Shown here: positions 11,801 to 23,689 of the stretch, one piece after another
Position numbering within the stretch: position 1 is the first letter of the stretch
Layout: each line of letters begins with the position of its first letter
Source: Brachyhypopomus gauderio
Lineage: Eukaryota; Chordata; Actinopteri; Gymnotiformes; Hypopomidae
DNA length: 64,000 nt
Direction of reading: 5' to 3'
Assembly: GCF_052324685.1 (NCBI RefSeq)
Contig: NC_135211.1
Span: 54,976,055-55,040,054 of the forward strand
Made by a program: the position numbers and the translations under genes
Notes under the pieces: model-generated
The model's database searches: none
Seen by the model: only the letters and a program-made list of their open reading frames with translations
Told to the model about the DNA's origin: nothing

Positions 11801-14800
11801 CCAAATTCGCCGAGGCCCTCATCACGTTCGTCAGTGACAACAGTGTGCTGCACAGGGTCATCGCCGGGGTGATGAGCTCGAAGGAGATCATTATGGGGCT
11901 GTGCGTGCTGTCGTTAGGTGACTGACTAGATGAAATGCTCCACTGTTTCCTTGCTGTAGTTGGACAGCAACAAATTATGCCACTGTGTGTGCTTATGCAG
12001 TCAGTTAAACCTACAATAGAGAAGACAGTCTGATCCTTTAGCTGTCTGTCTCATACTCACATGTCTCTTCTGCTTCCCCCCCAAAGTTCTGTCGATAATT
12101 CTGATGGGGGTGATCCGCTACATCTCGGCAGTTCTGGTGTGGCTTCTCACAGCTGTCGTGGTTATTGTATCTGTGGGTACGTTGTCCTAAGCTTGCTGGC
12201 ACACAGTCAGTCCTGTTAAATGATAAAAGAACTTATTTCTCAAACATGTGGCATGAGGCTGGTGCTTGGTTAAACGGGGTCAGGTTTTCCAGATTGCGGA
12301 GCTGACATGAGACATCATATCTCTCAGGAGGTGCTGGAGTTCTCTGGTGGCTCTATGTGGACCACCGGGTATCTGCAAATGCGACTCTGCCTGCTAATGA
12401 GCTCCAGGTGGCTAAGGATAACGAGAAGGCTTTGCTCATCTACGCCATAGCTGCTACAATCTTCACGGTACTGCTCGTGTATGGGGGAGGGGATGTAGTC
12501 CATTATACTTCTCAGATATTTATTCCTGATTCTGTCCCATGAACACAGTGCTCAAAGCCTTGGACTCCATTGTATTGGGGGAATGTAGCGAGAATAATGT
12601 TTGCGTTAAAAAATGTCAGTCTTAATGAACGTGTGCAGCAACAAACACTCAAAGCCTGGGTCTGTCAGAACTGTGGCATTCTAGTTCTCGCTTAACAAAC
12701 CGATTGTTTGCTATAGTAACTGTTGAAACATTGCGCACATACTGATATATAAAGAGAACAGTAACACCACTGAAACACCTGTCGGTCTTAACACACTTCA
12801 TGTCGCCCCCAGCTAGTGCTACTCCTGCTCATGTTCTTCATGAGGAAGCGCGTGGCCTTGACCATCGCGCTGTTCCGCGTCGCCAGCAAAGTTTTTGGCC
12901 AACTGCCTCTGCTCGTGATGCAGCCCTTCTGGACCTTCCTGACCCTCATGTTCTTCTGGGTCTACTGGATCACCGTGCTGCTCCTGCTCGGGACAGCAGG
13001 TTCGATACCGCACCTGAATATTTCGAAGTGAAATTATCATTATAGCAACCTTTTACTCGCTTGCATTGGGGAAACAGGAACAATGTTTTTGGTTAAGGGA
13101 TTTGTGGATCAGGAACGAAATGAGAGCACTTTCAGTTATCTGTATATTTTGACTTTTAAACTTTGCATTAGCACTATGTAAATTGATTTGGTTTATGTGT
13201 AAAAGTGGTGCAATTAATGCACGTTTGAGTGTGGCTGGTCACTGTGTCACTGCATGTTTGCAGGAAACCCGGTGAAAAATAACCAGACGGGGCTGGTGGA
13301 GTTTGAGATGGCAGAGCCTCTGCAGTACATGGTGTGGTACCATGCTGTGGGTCTCATCTGGATCAGTGAGTTCATCCTGGCCTGTCAGCAGATGACCGTG
13401 GCAGGGGCAGTCGTCACGTACTACTTCACCAGGTCAGAAGTCAAAGGTCGTTCAGAATTATATGGGGTGGGGCTTACCACAGAACTTTTTTTTCTGTTTT
13501 TTTTTGTTACTTGTGTATACATCAGCAGAAATGCATGGCAACAACTAGATTGTGTGCTTGCTACCATGACTGATCATGGCGTTCATTAACGTGCTCGCTA
13601 ACGGATTCCGTGTTCGCCTCAGAGATAAGTCGCAGTTGCCGCTGACGCCCATCTTGTCATCGTCAATGCGGTTAATGCGCTACCACCTGGGCACGGTGGC
13701 GAAGGGGGCCTTCATCATCACGCTGGTGGAAATCCCACGCCTCATCCTCACATACATCCACAGCCAGCTCAAAGGCAGCGTGAGTGTCTTGCACAAAGTG
13801 TACAGAGGCAAAGCTTGATTTCTGAGACTTTGCTTTAAAAACCGCACCTCAACGTCAGGCCATAAAGGACAGAATTTCCAGCAGCATCTATAGAAGGCAG
13901 CTACTGTCAAATACAAAAGTCTGAAGTAATTCATCGATTCAGTTAATGAATGTAAATGCTAGGTCTTGGTTCCATTTCATGTGCGTAAGTTCATTTAGGT
14001 TACATCGTCTAAAAAGATTCATGTCATAGCGTTGATAGTGGCTTTAACGTTGTCACCGACAGGAAAACGCCTGTGCAAGATGTATGCTGAAAGCCTGTGT
14101 CTGCTGCTTGTGGTGTCTTGAAAAGTGCCTCAGTTTCCTGAATCAAGTAAGTAGATGCAGTCCGAGTTTAAAATATCAAGTTCTACTTAGGGTTTGAAAA
14201 TCCAACAGCTTGATATGGCTTTCAGTTATATAACCATTGCTGACAAAGAGACCACTAAGAAAACACTGGCTCAAAATCATGGTTCTTGTTGTCCTGTTTT
14301 GGAGCAAGTTATACACATAATTATTATTATTATACACAACTCCATGTTGATGAGTAACTCTATAGTTGTATTCAGAATGAACAATTAGGTTTGGTTTACT
14401 TTTGTGGTACCTGTATTAACTGTTAATGGCAGAATTGAAGTTTACCTATGTCTTCTGTCCTTAAGAACGCGTATGTAGCTACAGCAATAAACAGCACCAG
14501 TTTCTGTACATCGGCCCGAGACGCCTTCATCATCCTCGCCGAGAATGCGCTCCGTGTCGCCACCATCAATTCTGTGGGAGACTTTGTCCTGTTTTTGGGA
14601 AAGGTATTTCAGACACATGATCTCTGGAGTTACATAGCGTAGTCTGTTGGAGAGCATCCTGTCAATGTTGCCCCACCTGTTTCCCACAAAAAAAAAAAAA
14701 GAACTGAATCTTTTTCTTTGATATTTCACAAGATACAATGTTGTACCCAAACCGGGTAGTTTTAACCAATGGTTTGTGGGGTGGGCGGGGTTTCAGGTCT

Positions 14801-15915
14801 TGATCGTGTCGTGCACGGCTTTCGCGGGCGTCCTGGCGCTGAACTACCAGCGCGAGTACACTGTGTGGGTCCTGCCACTCATCATCGTGTGCCTCTTCGC
14901 CTTCCTGGTGGCCCACTGCTTCCTGTCCATCTTCGAGATGGTGGTGGACGTGCTCTTCCTCTGCTTCGCCATCGACACCAAGTACAACGACGGCAGTCCT
15001 GGAAGCGAGTACTACATGGACAAGGCACTGATGGTAACCCGATCCCTTCGGTTGTGGCCGTGGTCTGGATTTTTAGATTATGTTTACCCAGTTGTCTGGT
15101 CCCAACTACTGTCCACCTTCCACACAATTGGAAGCCAACAAGTGATGGCTAACAGTAGTTTTTGTAGTGATGGAATTGCTGTTCTCACGGTGTGGTAGAA
15201 GCACAACTTCTTTGGTTGTGTGTGACATAACATGCACCTGATTGTTGGCATTGCTCATTATCGATAGGTAGACAATACCTAAGCCCTGCTTGCCAGCCAG
15301 CTTGTGGACTGCCAATCACAGCTGGCCAAAGAACCTTCTTAACTGCCTAGGCCCCTTGTGAGGCTGTATTTAGTTTTTTTTTTTACAAGGTTTACACAGT
15401 TGGATCAAATAATAATTCTGCCATAAGAGATTAACCTCAAAGGTTTAAAGCCTCCATATGGTCAAATCAAAAGGACAGGTAGCTGGTGGCACAGTTTACT
15501 CAAGTACTCTGTGTATGACAATATAAGCACCCTGCTTCAGACAAAATTAAACAAAGCAAAACAGTTTGATAAAACTAACACAGGAGTCACAGTCACTATA
15601 TTACTTATAATAGAGTGTCAGAACTTGCTTCTGACAGTCCCACCCTGCAACAGGAGTTCGTGGAGAGCAGCCGGAAGGCGGAGGCGGAGGGGAAGAGAGC
15701 AGCGGGTGGAGACAGTCGGGAAATGAAACCAATGGTGAGTGCTCAAGGGAAAATAACATTTATCCCATGATGTATTCTGTGAGTTGTTCTGCACAATGGA
15801 ACGCAAGCTCCGATATATGAAAACTTGGACAGGGTCAGGGCACCCACACACGCAGACATGATGCAGTGCACTGGGCATGTTTGTCTTTCAGACCCGGGCT
15901 GGAACGTTGGCGTGA
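8834..15915 (+). CDS. slc44a1: choline transporter-like protein 1 (SLC44A1), 16 coding exons
   Basis: Plasma-membrane and mitochondrial choline transporter of the CTL/SLC44 family, feeding phosphatidylcholine synthesis. Exons: 8834-8857, 9243-9329, 9738-9880, 10454-10590, 10694-10787, 11748-11917, 12087-12176, 12328-12467, 12813-12999, 13264-13432, 13623-13779, 14063-14146, 14466-14603, 14797-15033, 15654-15734, 15892-15915. All introns are GT-AG and phases agree throughout. The sum is 1962 nt, or 653 residues plus stop, matching the roughly 655-residue vertebrate protein. The N-terminus MGCCGSTE fits the family MGCCSS start. Then come [19 protein letters not shown] into TM1 (about residues 24-47), a large extracellular Cys-containing loop (LDPCN, SSCPETT, FHRCTP), and TM segments at about 218-250, 282-304, 322-357, 388-413 and 541-610. 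The signature [18 protein letters not shown] is present. The C-terminus is short and ends TRAGTLA. Without the last splice, exon 15 would read into a different 12-residue tail, so C-terminal isoforms are possible. The assignment is secure; individual splice sites are inferred. Confidence 0.95.
10950..11690 (+). mobile_element. L2-like non-LTR retrotransposon, 3' end (in slc44a1 intron 5)
   Basis: This is the 3' end of a non-LTR element in the same orientation as the host gene. Broken frames show the C-terminal reverse-transcriptase signature of L2-type elements: a [11 protein letters not shown]-like block, SLHWLPVKY-like and [12 protein letters not shown] blocks, then [11 protein letters not shown]. 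It ends in an AAGCGCTATATAAA tail followed by ATT trinucleotides. Several internal stops and frameshifts show it is dead. Clade is assigned from remembered family resemblance. Confidence 0.75.
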
Positions 15916-16702
15916 TGCGAGTCGGCCCTTTAACACTGTTACACCAACAGCAGGTGCTACTGCTGGACAAGACCAGCGGGACCTCACCAGGGATTTCTCC
16001 TCACTATGTGACTGATTATATTTAAACCACGTAAGGACCCGTGAGATGACTATGCATATTTGTTTTGACTGTCTTTTTGTAAGACTAAATCTGAAATGTT
16101 TTTAGCAATAATTTTGTAAATTTTTTTGGATCTGTAAGTGGAGTTGTTTTGTATTAAGAGGGGTTTCGTTTGAGAACTGTTAATAACAATTTGTTCTTTT
16201 TCACTAATTTGTTACTGTTTTTAATGCAATTTTTTTTAGTTAGGATATATCAAAATGCGATTTACTGCTTACATTACTGGCAGCTTTTATTTATTATGGA
16301 AACGGTAGGCAATCAATATTGACAATTTATGCTTTGCAAAACGGCGTCTTGCTTCTCTATCCAGAAAACAAACTTAATTAAATGAAACTAGCGCGTGTTA
16401 TAGACCCAATATAATGCAAATTATAAAGTAATGAAATTCTGAACCGGTGAAATGAACCCAGAAACGCTAAATGATGTAAAATCAAAAATGAGAACGCGCA
16501 TCGAATGACTGGACACGTGCGCCGGCTTCGATTTTTTTTTGAAGCAACTGAATGCCAGTGTTGTAAAAAGTGCTTACACTTTATTGCTGGAAGGAGCCCA
16601 TCATTAACTCAAAACATCTTTGTGCAAGTCTGTTACAAAGGTGTAAATAGAAGCTGAAACATTATGACTAGTATTTGTACTTTGTACGTGTGGTTTACCA
16701 TG

Positions 16703-16729
16703 ATTAAAATTGTTCATAGAATTATTAAA
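16703..16729 (+). promoter_or_regulatory. candidate slc44a1 polyadenylation signals (two ATTAAA)
   Basis: ATTAAA occurs at 16703-16708 and 16724-16729, about 800 bp after the slc44a1 stop codon, in AT-rich 3'-UTR-like sequence. No AATAAA was seen closer to the stop. The choice between the two is open. Confidence 0.45.
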
Positions 16730-16754
16730 GTATAAACTGTTGCGTTTGAAACCG

Positions 16755-16760
16755 TTTATT
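16755..16760 (-). promoter_or_regulatory. polyadenylation signal for the actin-like gene
   Basis: AATAAA on the minus strand, 26 nt past the stop codon of the actin-like gene. It also lies 26 bp from the slc44a1 ATTAAA on the other strand, so the two transcripts probably end in overlapping territory. Confidence 0.6.
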
Positions 16761-16786
16761 TTCATTGTTTGACGCGAAAACATGCG

Positions 16787-17938
16787 TCAAATGTCTTTTC
16801 CGTGAAATACAGAGGAGCCTCTCTCTTCGTAGTCGTTCTTCCGAATCCACAGTCGCTGAAAAGAGTCGGTAGAGGCCAACATGGAGCCTCCTTTCCAAAC
16901 GGCGTTGTCTCTCTCCGGTGCGGCTACAACCGTTACGCTCTCGCCCACTAAAGCGTCCAGCTCGCGTTGCAGGCGCATCTGAAATCCTGGGAACATCGTG
17001 GAGCCGCCACAGACGAGGACGTTATCCAAGAGTTCGCTCTTCAGGTTAACGTCACACATATTGATGATGTTCATTATCAGTATCGGGATACCGGGCTCTC
17101 GAGAACCAACAATACTGGGTTGAAAAAGCACCTCTGGGCACATAAAACGCTCGTTACCCAGTATAAGCGTTGTTCCGTCAGGGAGACCGTGAGTTGTGGT
17201 GCAATTTATTTCCGTCAAGTCGGAGTCAGTATTAATGGCTAAATAACAGTATCTTTTTTTAATTTCGTCTAACAAAACAAAATTATTTGTGTTAGGCGTG
17301 CTGGTTCCTGATATGCAAAGCATGCTCTCCAAGTAGGAGTTTAGAGTTTCACCGGCGTGTCCCACTTGTCTGGTTTCACTAGCTATACACTTCCCATCGT
17401 TAATGGGAACAACTCGAGACGCTCCGTGTCCACAGTCCACCACTAGAGCGCTGGTTTTACCGTATGAAACAGCAGACAGCACAGGTTGGCTAACGGCGTG
17501 CATTGCCGGAACATTAAAAGTCTCGAACATGAGTTCTGCGAACTTTTCTCTGGTAGCTGTCGGACATAAAGGTGGATCCGAGAGAAGAACAGCATGGTCT
17601 TCTGGAAACACCTTCAACTTTCTCTGGTATATATAACAGACCAGTTCCTCCAGTGCATCCCAGTCTTTCACCATTCCGCTCTTGAACGGGGTTTCCCAGT
17701 GTCCTCGGACAGAACACCCTTTGCTAGGTATTACGCACGACGGCAAGTTGCGCCCAGAAAACCCTGCTTTTGTATATCCGGTCCCGATGTCCAGCACCAC
17801 CGCACTGGGGAACTTTAAGGCCTCGTCCACATCCACACATGGCAGCTGGGCTCGTTCTGTCATGACAGGTGCGTGAAGAGTTCTGGACGGCAGGAGTTCG
17901 TCGTCGTTAGCAGAACTTACTGCGCCAACCTGGTCCAT
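16787..17938 (-). CDS. actin-related protein, ACTL7-like, single exon
   Basis: An intact intronless frame of 383 residues with the actin fold. After an actin-unrelated N-terminal extension of about 45 residues it shows phosphate-1 VVLDIGTGYTKAGFSG, then a MVKDWDALEELVCYIYQRKL segment, phosphate-2 LVVDCGHGASRVVPI, connect segment DEIKKRYCYLAI, adenosine-site LVCGGSTMFPGFQMRL, and near the C-terminus VWKGGSMLASTDSFQRLWI. Conventional actin residues are replaced at many sites (for example DIGTGYTKAG for DNGSGMCKAG), so it is a divergent actin-like protein and not actin. Lack of introns, sequence (LSDPPL, FETFNVPAMHAVSQ) and linkage to slc44a1 all point to the ACTL7A/ACTL7B group, whose human members are intronless testis genes on 9q31 near SLC44A1. 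ACTL9 or ACTRT are alternatives. It starts at the first Met of the open frame. It lies 395 bp downstream of aptx on the same strand. Confidence 0.8.
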   Translation of the reverse strand: MDQVGAVSSANDDELLPSRTLHAPVMTERAQLPCVDVDEALKFPSAVVLDIGTGYTKAGFSGRNLPSCVIPSKGCSVRGHWETPFKSGMVKDWDALEELVCYIYQRKLKVFPEDHAVLLSDPPLCPTATREKFAELMFETFNVPAMHAVSQPVLSAVSYGKTSALVVDCGHGASRVVPINDGKCIASETRQVGHAGETLNSYLESMLCISGTSTPNTNNFVLLDEIKKRYCYLAINTDSDLTEINCTTTHGLPDGTTLILGNERFMCPEVLFQPSIVGSREPGIPILIMNIINMCDVNLKSELLDNVLVCGGSTMFPGFQMRLQRELDALVGESVTVVAAPERDNAVWKGGSMLASTDSFQRLWIRKNDYEERGSSVFHGKDI

Positions 17939-18333
17939 TGTCCCACTTGTACTTAAGCCCGAATGCTTGTCAATTATGACACGAGAAATGACCCATGAAA
18001 TCCACGCGTCACATAGACGAACAAAAACGACACTATGAATGCGAGCCTTTTAATTCGGAACTTAAGAAATGACAAACCTTTTGACAGAACTTTTAGCAGC
18101 AAAACAAAAGCCGTTTGAGACCTACACACAGACACGTAAGTAGTTTGTAAATTATTTACCAGGTCTTAAAATGCCTTAGTGTCCTGGTTATAGTGCGTTT
18201 CTTGTCAGTAATGAAAATGCATACCTTGTACTTTTCTAAACACAAAAAAACAAAACAGAACCTCTACATGCCTACTGAGCGCTTGTTATAAGCAGAGGAC
18301 GCATTCGTTTGGTTCGCTGACTTTGAGAACGAT

Positions 18334-21300
18334 TCACGAGGTGAGATGAGTTTTGAGATGGTCCTTTAGTTTCGGTATAGTGGCTTGCTCCTTGTGGCAC
18401 ACGTGGCAGCGCAGCGGTAACTTCAGCAGCTCGCTCGTGCCGTCCTTCACGGCCACTTTACCGTCTCGCTCCAACATGGCAATGACGTCTACAAAGCAAA
18501 CGTCCGACGTTAGGATCAAAGCTTTCTGCACACAAGCCTTCATCTGTTACTTCAAGCCTTTCTAAAAAGTGAGAAAATGTTTTTTTTTTTTTTATATCAA
18601 CATGTCTCTTGTGATATTTTACACACTTAAAAACCAACAAAACAATGTTAAACCAGAGAACAATCTGGACTGTGTCCTAATGTTAATATAGCAGTCTGAT
18701 TTGTAGATTATCTAAAACAGGTATCACCAAATGGCGGACCGCGGTCCGGATCCGGACCCGAACGCCGTCCTGTCCGGACCCAATCACATTCCTGATTAAC
18801 TGGATACGGACCCAAATGCCAAAAAAATTTTAACGGGAGACTATATTTTAAAACGGAGAATTTATTTTCAGACGAGTGTTACGTTCACCACCCATTTGAG
18901 TGTTACGTTCAACCCCCCCCGCTCAACAACTTTCGTTCGCCACCGCGAACCCGGACCTAAGGTCTGAGCTATCTGCCAAAAATGGACCGCGGAAAGATTT
19001 AATTGATTACCCCTGATCTAAAATGTATGTCCAGCGCTTATTTGGACAGTTCCAGTTTTAAAAGATGTTTAAGGTTTTTGTTTATTACCTGATGAGATGC
19101 ATCATGCGTGTTAGATCAGGGAAAATCTGAAAACTGTCCAGTGAAGTGTAGTTTATATAAATGATGTGGAATGGGTAGTGCCATGTTCTAAGTGGTTGTC
19201 ATTAGTCTAGTTTGTGAATCATCATGCTTTTGTCATCTTTTAATAGTTTTGTGCTCTTTGCTGAGTGTTTGATTTCTAACAGGATGTCCAAGACAAAGAA
19301 TTCAAGAGAACTAGATGTCAATTAGTGCAATAAAATACAAATGTAGGCAAAACAACTTGACAAATAAATCCGTAATTAGGGTAGTCTGGGATTGCATTTT
19401 TAAAATATAGATAAACAGTGTATGATTTTATTTGTGCTAAAGGTGTAACTTTATGCAAAACTAAAAAGATACACAGGCTGAGGCAAAACGAAAGTGAAAC
19501 AAAGTCACTGTCTCAACACCTTTAGTCAGCTGGATGTTCTGGTAAATCGATAAACAAACTCCAGCTGGTTCAGAACGCAGCAGCACGAGTTTTAACAAAA
19601 ACTAAAAAGTTTGATCACATTAGTCCCGTACTATCGTCATTACACTGGCTGCCAATTAGATTCCGTATTGACTATAAAATACTTTTATTAACATATAAAA
19701 CGCTGCATGGCTTAGCTCCAGACTATCTTAGTGAACTTATTGAACAATATAACCCAGCGCGTTCACTTCGCTCGCAGGACGCAGGGTTATTAACTGTTCC
19801 TAGGATCAAAAAGATCACAGCAGGTGGAAGAGCCTTTTCTTTTAAAGCTCCACAATTGTGGAATAATCTTCCTGCCTCTATTCGGGACTCAGACACAGTC
19901 TCAATGTTTAAAACTCGATTAAAGACTCATCTGTTTAGTTTGGCCTTTGATTAATCTGTTACATATTTACTACATCTCGTATCTTTTCTCCGAGGTTCAC
20001 CTGGAGAGTAACATTGCAGTCGGAGCCTACAATACCAGCATCGCTGCTCCGACACGGAATGAAGGCCTGGCCTTCATCAACAGACATTTACAGTGACAAT
20101 ATCATAACCCAGAACTTTCATTTTTACCTTTACTTAGTCTGATTGTGTGATTTGTGTGTGACTTGTGTATTTGTCTGTATTTTGTGTAATCTGTGTGTTA
20201 ACGGGCCGCCCAATGGAGGATGGGTTCCCTTTTGAGTCTTGGTTCTCCCGAGGTTTCTTCCTATTCCCCACTATCTTCGGGAGTTTTTCCTCGCCACTGT
20301 CGCCCTTGGCTTGCTCATTAGGGTTCTGGACCCGTAGTATTGTTAACCTTTTAAATCCTGTAAGGCGCTTTGTGACAACATGTGTTGTGAAAAGCGCTAT
20401 ACAAATAAACTTTGATTGATTGATTGACTTTGATTGATTTTACATCCCACTCACCTTCAGATTCAATGAAATAGTCAGTGGTAAATGAATTCCAGTGTTT
20501 CTTATTCTTCAAACAAGGAGAATCAAAGTCTTGGCTGATCACATGCAGGTGAACGTGACTATGAAGGTAAAAATATATACATCCATACATCACTTCCACA
20601 CCTTGCTGTTTGCTATACCCACAGTTCTATACATTCAAATCCCCCCCTTCTCCCCCATAACATCATGAGTGAAATCTAAACCATCAAAGCAAGTGTGGGG
20701 TGCTTCTCTCACCTCATGCTGGGTATGGCATGGTAGCCCAGACGGAAGCGTAGTTTCTGGCCATCGGGACACTGCTGCACCATGCTGCCCCCCACGTGCT
20801 GCATGTGTTTCAGTAGGTCACAGTGTTTGAGTCGCAGGGCCTTCAGGCTAGGGATGGACTCCCAAGGCAGCACCAGCCAGTGGTGCCGGGCCTTCGGGTA
20901 CTTGTCCTTGATCACCACCACCTTCTCGTCCTTGTACACCTGAGGACGATGGCAAACACAAGGCAAAACAAGGTTGATGCGGGGTACCACGTCATGGCAG
21001 GAGTTCCTGCTTTTATGTCATGGCTGTGAAGATACTGGATTGAGAACTGTGTCTATTAGAGCATAAGTTTGCAAATTGGTGGTACCCACAAGCTACTTAA
21101 TTTGTTTTCCATTAGTCTGGTTCTTAAACCTGGTACTCAAACTGACAGATTACCCGACTTCCAAGTGTTGGGAGCTGGAAAAGAATGATAAAATGAGCTG
21201 GCTATGGTTCCTCAGTGATGCTCTGAACCACATAAACGTGCTGCTCGGTTTCTGTTGGTCTCTATAATTCTTCACCAGCTCACATCAATTCATTCCATCT

Positions 21301-23519
21301 GAAGTAGCAACATTAAACCAAGTCATACCTGCAGTTTTGGATCCTGCATTGACACTTTGAGACCCTGATTCCAATGGCCAGCAGAAAAAGAGGGTTCCTG
21401 CAGAAAACAGTGTTCACTCTTTCATGATCCCCAAAACAAACTGTAGTACAGTCCTGTTATATTATTCCAAACCTTTTTACCCATTTTTCCCCAACTTTAG
21501 CTGTCATATAAAATGTCACCCACCAATTAATCTCCGCATTATTAGACAACCACCGGCAGGGGGACAGATTTTCTAAAACTTCTCAAATAACTTAAAAAGT
21601 TAAAAAAAACTGCTTTGTGGGGGGGATCATCTCAACTGCACTGAGAGTTGCTCGAGTGTCATGTGTAATTTTCAAAATACCATAATACCTGCAGATATTT
21701 AAGTCATTTAATACAGTAAAAAAAACAACAAATGTCCAAAAGTAACTGAGCAATAAGCAAATGCCAAACAATAAACTCACCACCTCGGCTGACGCAGGTT
21801 TTGCTTTTTCCGCCAGAGGCGGATCGTCTGCTTCTCGCTCTCGATGGGAAGAGACGGCTACCTTGCGCGCGGGACTCTCTTTCTCTCCCTCATCCCTCTG
21901 TAGGGGTCTCTTATTTGACTTGCTTCCCTCCCTGGCAGAAGTGGGGCTGGAGGTGTCTTCACTGAAGCTCACTGTGTATGGGTAGAGCTGGTTGACCATG
22001 TGGAGCCTCTGGCCTGGTTTTAGGGTCACCTGGTTGTAGAGGTGAGGGAAACGTCGTTGGCAGGCGGTTATAGCCAGAGACCTGTACGACAGATTCAGTT
22101 ACTAAACAACATAGTGAATATTACACAATGTTGATGGTTGAAACTATATCGCAAACAGTTCAGAAGCCAGATGGTCTGGCACAATGTTCACTAATGACAA
22201 TATGTTTGCACTAGCAATAAATGTGTTTTACCTGATTGCCTTTGCCCACAACCACATTATCCACACTTGTAGGGTTGGTACCTAACTGTGAATCAACCCA
22301 AACACAATCTGTGCATTGGTAAGGCTAAGGATTATACCTCACAAGCCTAACAGAAATATTAATGTTATTTAAGCTTCACATCCTAGAATGACTAACCTGT
22401 TTCACACTGATTAATCCTTTGTTGCAGTCTGCTCTTAGTTCAACTGTTAAAGTACACAAATATATTAAAATTCAATTTAATACAAATGTATTAGTTTTAT
22501 TAGATCAGTTTTTTAGAAGCTACAGTATTAAGACCGCAGACTGTTAGATATCCCACTCACTATCATTACTTAATCGCTGTATCTTTCAGAGATATAAACA
22601 TCATTAAAAGTAAGCTGACTGTAATAGCAGATCTTGAGCTGAACTGAATAAATTCAATTCTTTATTTACATCAGACACAAGGTACATGGTCCATATCAAG
22701 AAAGAAAAACAAAACAAGATAAAGTAAGAAAATAAAAATAATAAACTAGACAGGTACACACCCCTCAGACATATAGGCACTCTCTCCAGTGTCGCCTAAG
22801 CTTAGATGAGAACCTCACCGAACTCTTAACTGGATTAACTAGAGATTCAAATATGCTATTTTGTGAGAAATCCAGTCTACACATGAATTTGTAGATGACA
22901 TTTCTCAGGACTGCATCACATCCAGGCACATTGGAGTGTGCAAAGAGGTAACTGGCACTAAACCACCTAGGTAGCTTCATCAACAGTCTCATAGTGTCAT
23001 TATATGCTACTGTCAGCTTCTGGTAGCTGCTTTTCTTATACCTACACCATAAGTGGGCAGTATACATGGGTGAACAGAAGGCTTTAAACAGAAAGCATTT
23101 GACATTAACAGAGCACATGCTGAACTTACGAAGTAGCATGTTAGCCTGGGCATATAATTTACTTCGTTGACGAAACATGTCACGATCATCACTGAGATCA
23201 TCAGAAATTATATGGCCAAGATACTTAACTTCCTCACAAACCCTAAGTGGGCTATCACCCAGATAGAAAACAGGGAACAGGGAATGTCATCTTGTTAATA
23301 AAAACAGACGCTTGATGTAATACCATTTAAAACGCTTGAAGATCAGCCTTAAAAAAAAGTGAAGATTTCTACATTTTTGTCGATGCTACCTTGACGTCTG
23401 GAGCACTTCTGGTCTTTAATTCTGGTTTCTGGGCCCCGACCCAGAGTCAGTACGTGATGGTGAGGAAGGTGAACAGGTTTGTGGCAGTCATCTTCACTAA
23501 CAAGCCAGCAAGTGGGCAT
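18334..23519 (-). CDS. aptx: aprataxin (DNA 5'-adenylate hydrolase), 8 coding exons
   Basis: Nuclear DNA-repair enzyme that removes AMP from abortive ligation products at single-strand breaks. Coding exons in transcript order: 23519-23390, 22443-22397, 22285-22232, 22029-21781, 21397-21329, 20939-20713, 20558-20455, 18488-18334. All junctions are GT-AG with matching phases; total 1035 nt, 344 residues plus stop, close to the 342-residue human short form. The N-terminal FHA domain (about 1-98) includes [18 protein letters not shown], the phosphopeptide-binding core. A variable linker with [20 protein letters not shown] (likely nuclear localisation) follows. The HIT domain includes [20 protein letters not shown] and the His triad [17 protein letters not shown] (about 259-275). 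The C-terminal C2H2 zinc finger uses C321, C324, H337 and H341. The start ATG follows a CACAG acceptor at 23523, so an upstream non-coding exon is expected. All key residues are present; the gene looks functional. Confidence 0.95.
18718..19015. mobile_element. hAT-type MITE with perfect 8-bp target duplication
   Basis: A 298-bp element in the last aptx intron. It is flanked by identical 8-mers ATCTAAAA (18710-18717 and 19016-19023), the hAT target-site length. It begins CAGGTATCACCAAATGGCGG and ends ...GATTACCCCTG; GGACCGCGG occurs near both ends. There is no coding capacity. It contains the TCAACAACTTTCGTTCG motif shared with other elements in this window. Confidence 0.85.
19540..20439 (+). 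mobile_element. L2-like non-LTR retrotransposon 3' end (in aptx last intron)
   Basis: Antisense to aptx. An open stretch from about 19560 to 19953 encodes the reverse-transcriptase C-terminus with [55 protein letters not shown] and [15 protein letters not shown] followed by a stop. The 3' UTR ends AAAGCGCTATACAAATAAAC then TTGATTGA repeats. It is 5'-truncated. The same tail occurs inverted at 25171 and 26505. Confidence 0.85.
22640..23300 (-). mobile_element. non-LTR retrotransposon fragment (in first coding intron of aptx)
   Basis: The minus strand encodes a reverse-transcriptase C-terminal region: [20 protein letters not shown], then [36 protein letters not shown] and [15 protein letters not shown]. 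The frame 23178-22765 is open for 137 codons. The length fits a 5'-truncated insertion. This arrangement resembles elements whose RT ends with a HWRECL-type motif, but I cannot fix the clade (Rex1/CR1-like is one option). Confidence 0.7.
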
Positions 23520-23689
23520 TTTCCTGTGAACAACAATGTAGACGTGCAATCACTGCCGAACGTTTCAAAACGATTATTTCTCCATACAGACGTATTCAGC
23601 TACTAAGGTACTAAGAGCAACTGAACACTGATTTGCAAAAATAAAAATAAAAACTTAATTTTTCAGCTAAATACTTAGCTAACTAGCTA

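Noticed and set aside
14769-15152. 127-codon alternative frame over slc44a1 exon 14
   Set aside because: It overlaps the conserved transmembrane exon in another frame and reads on into the intron.
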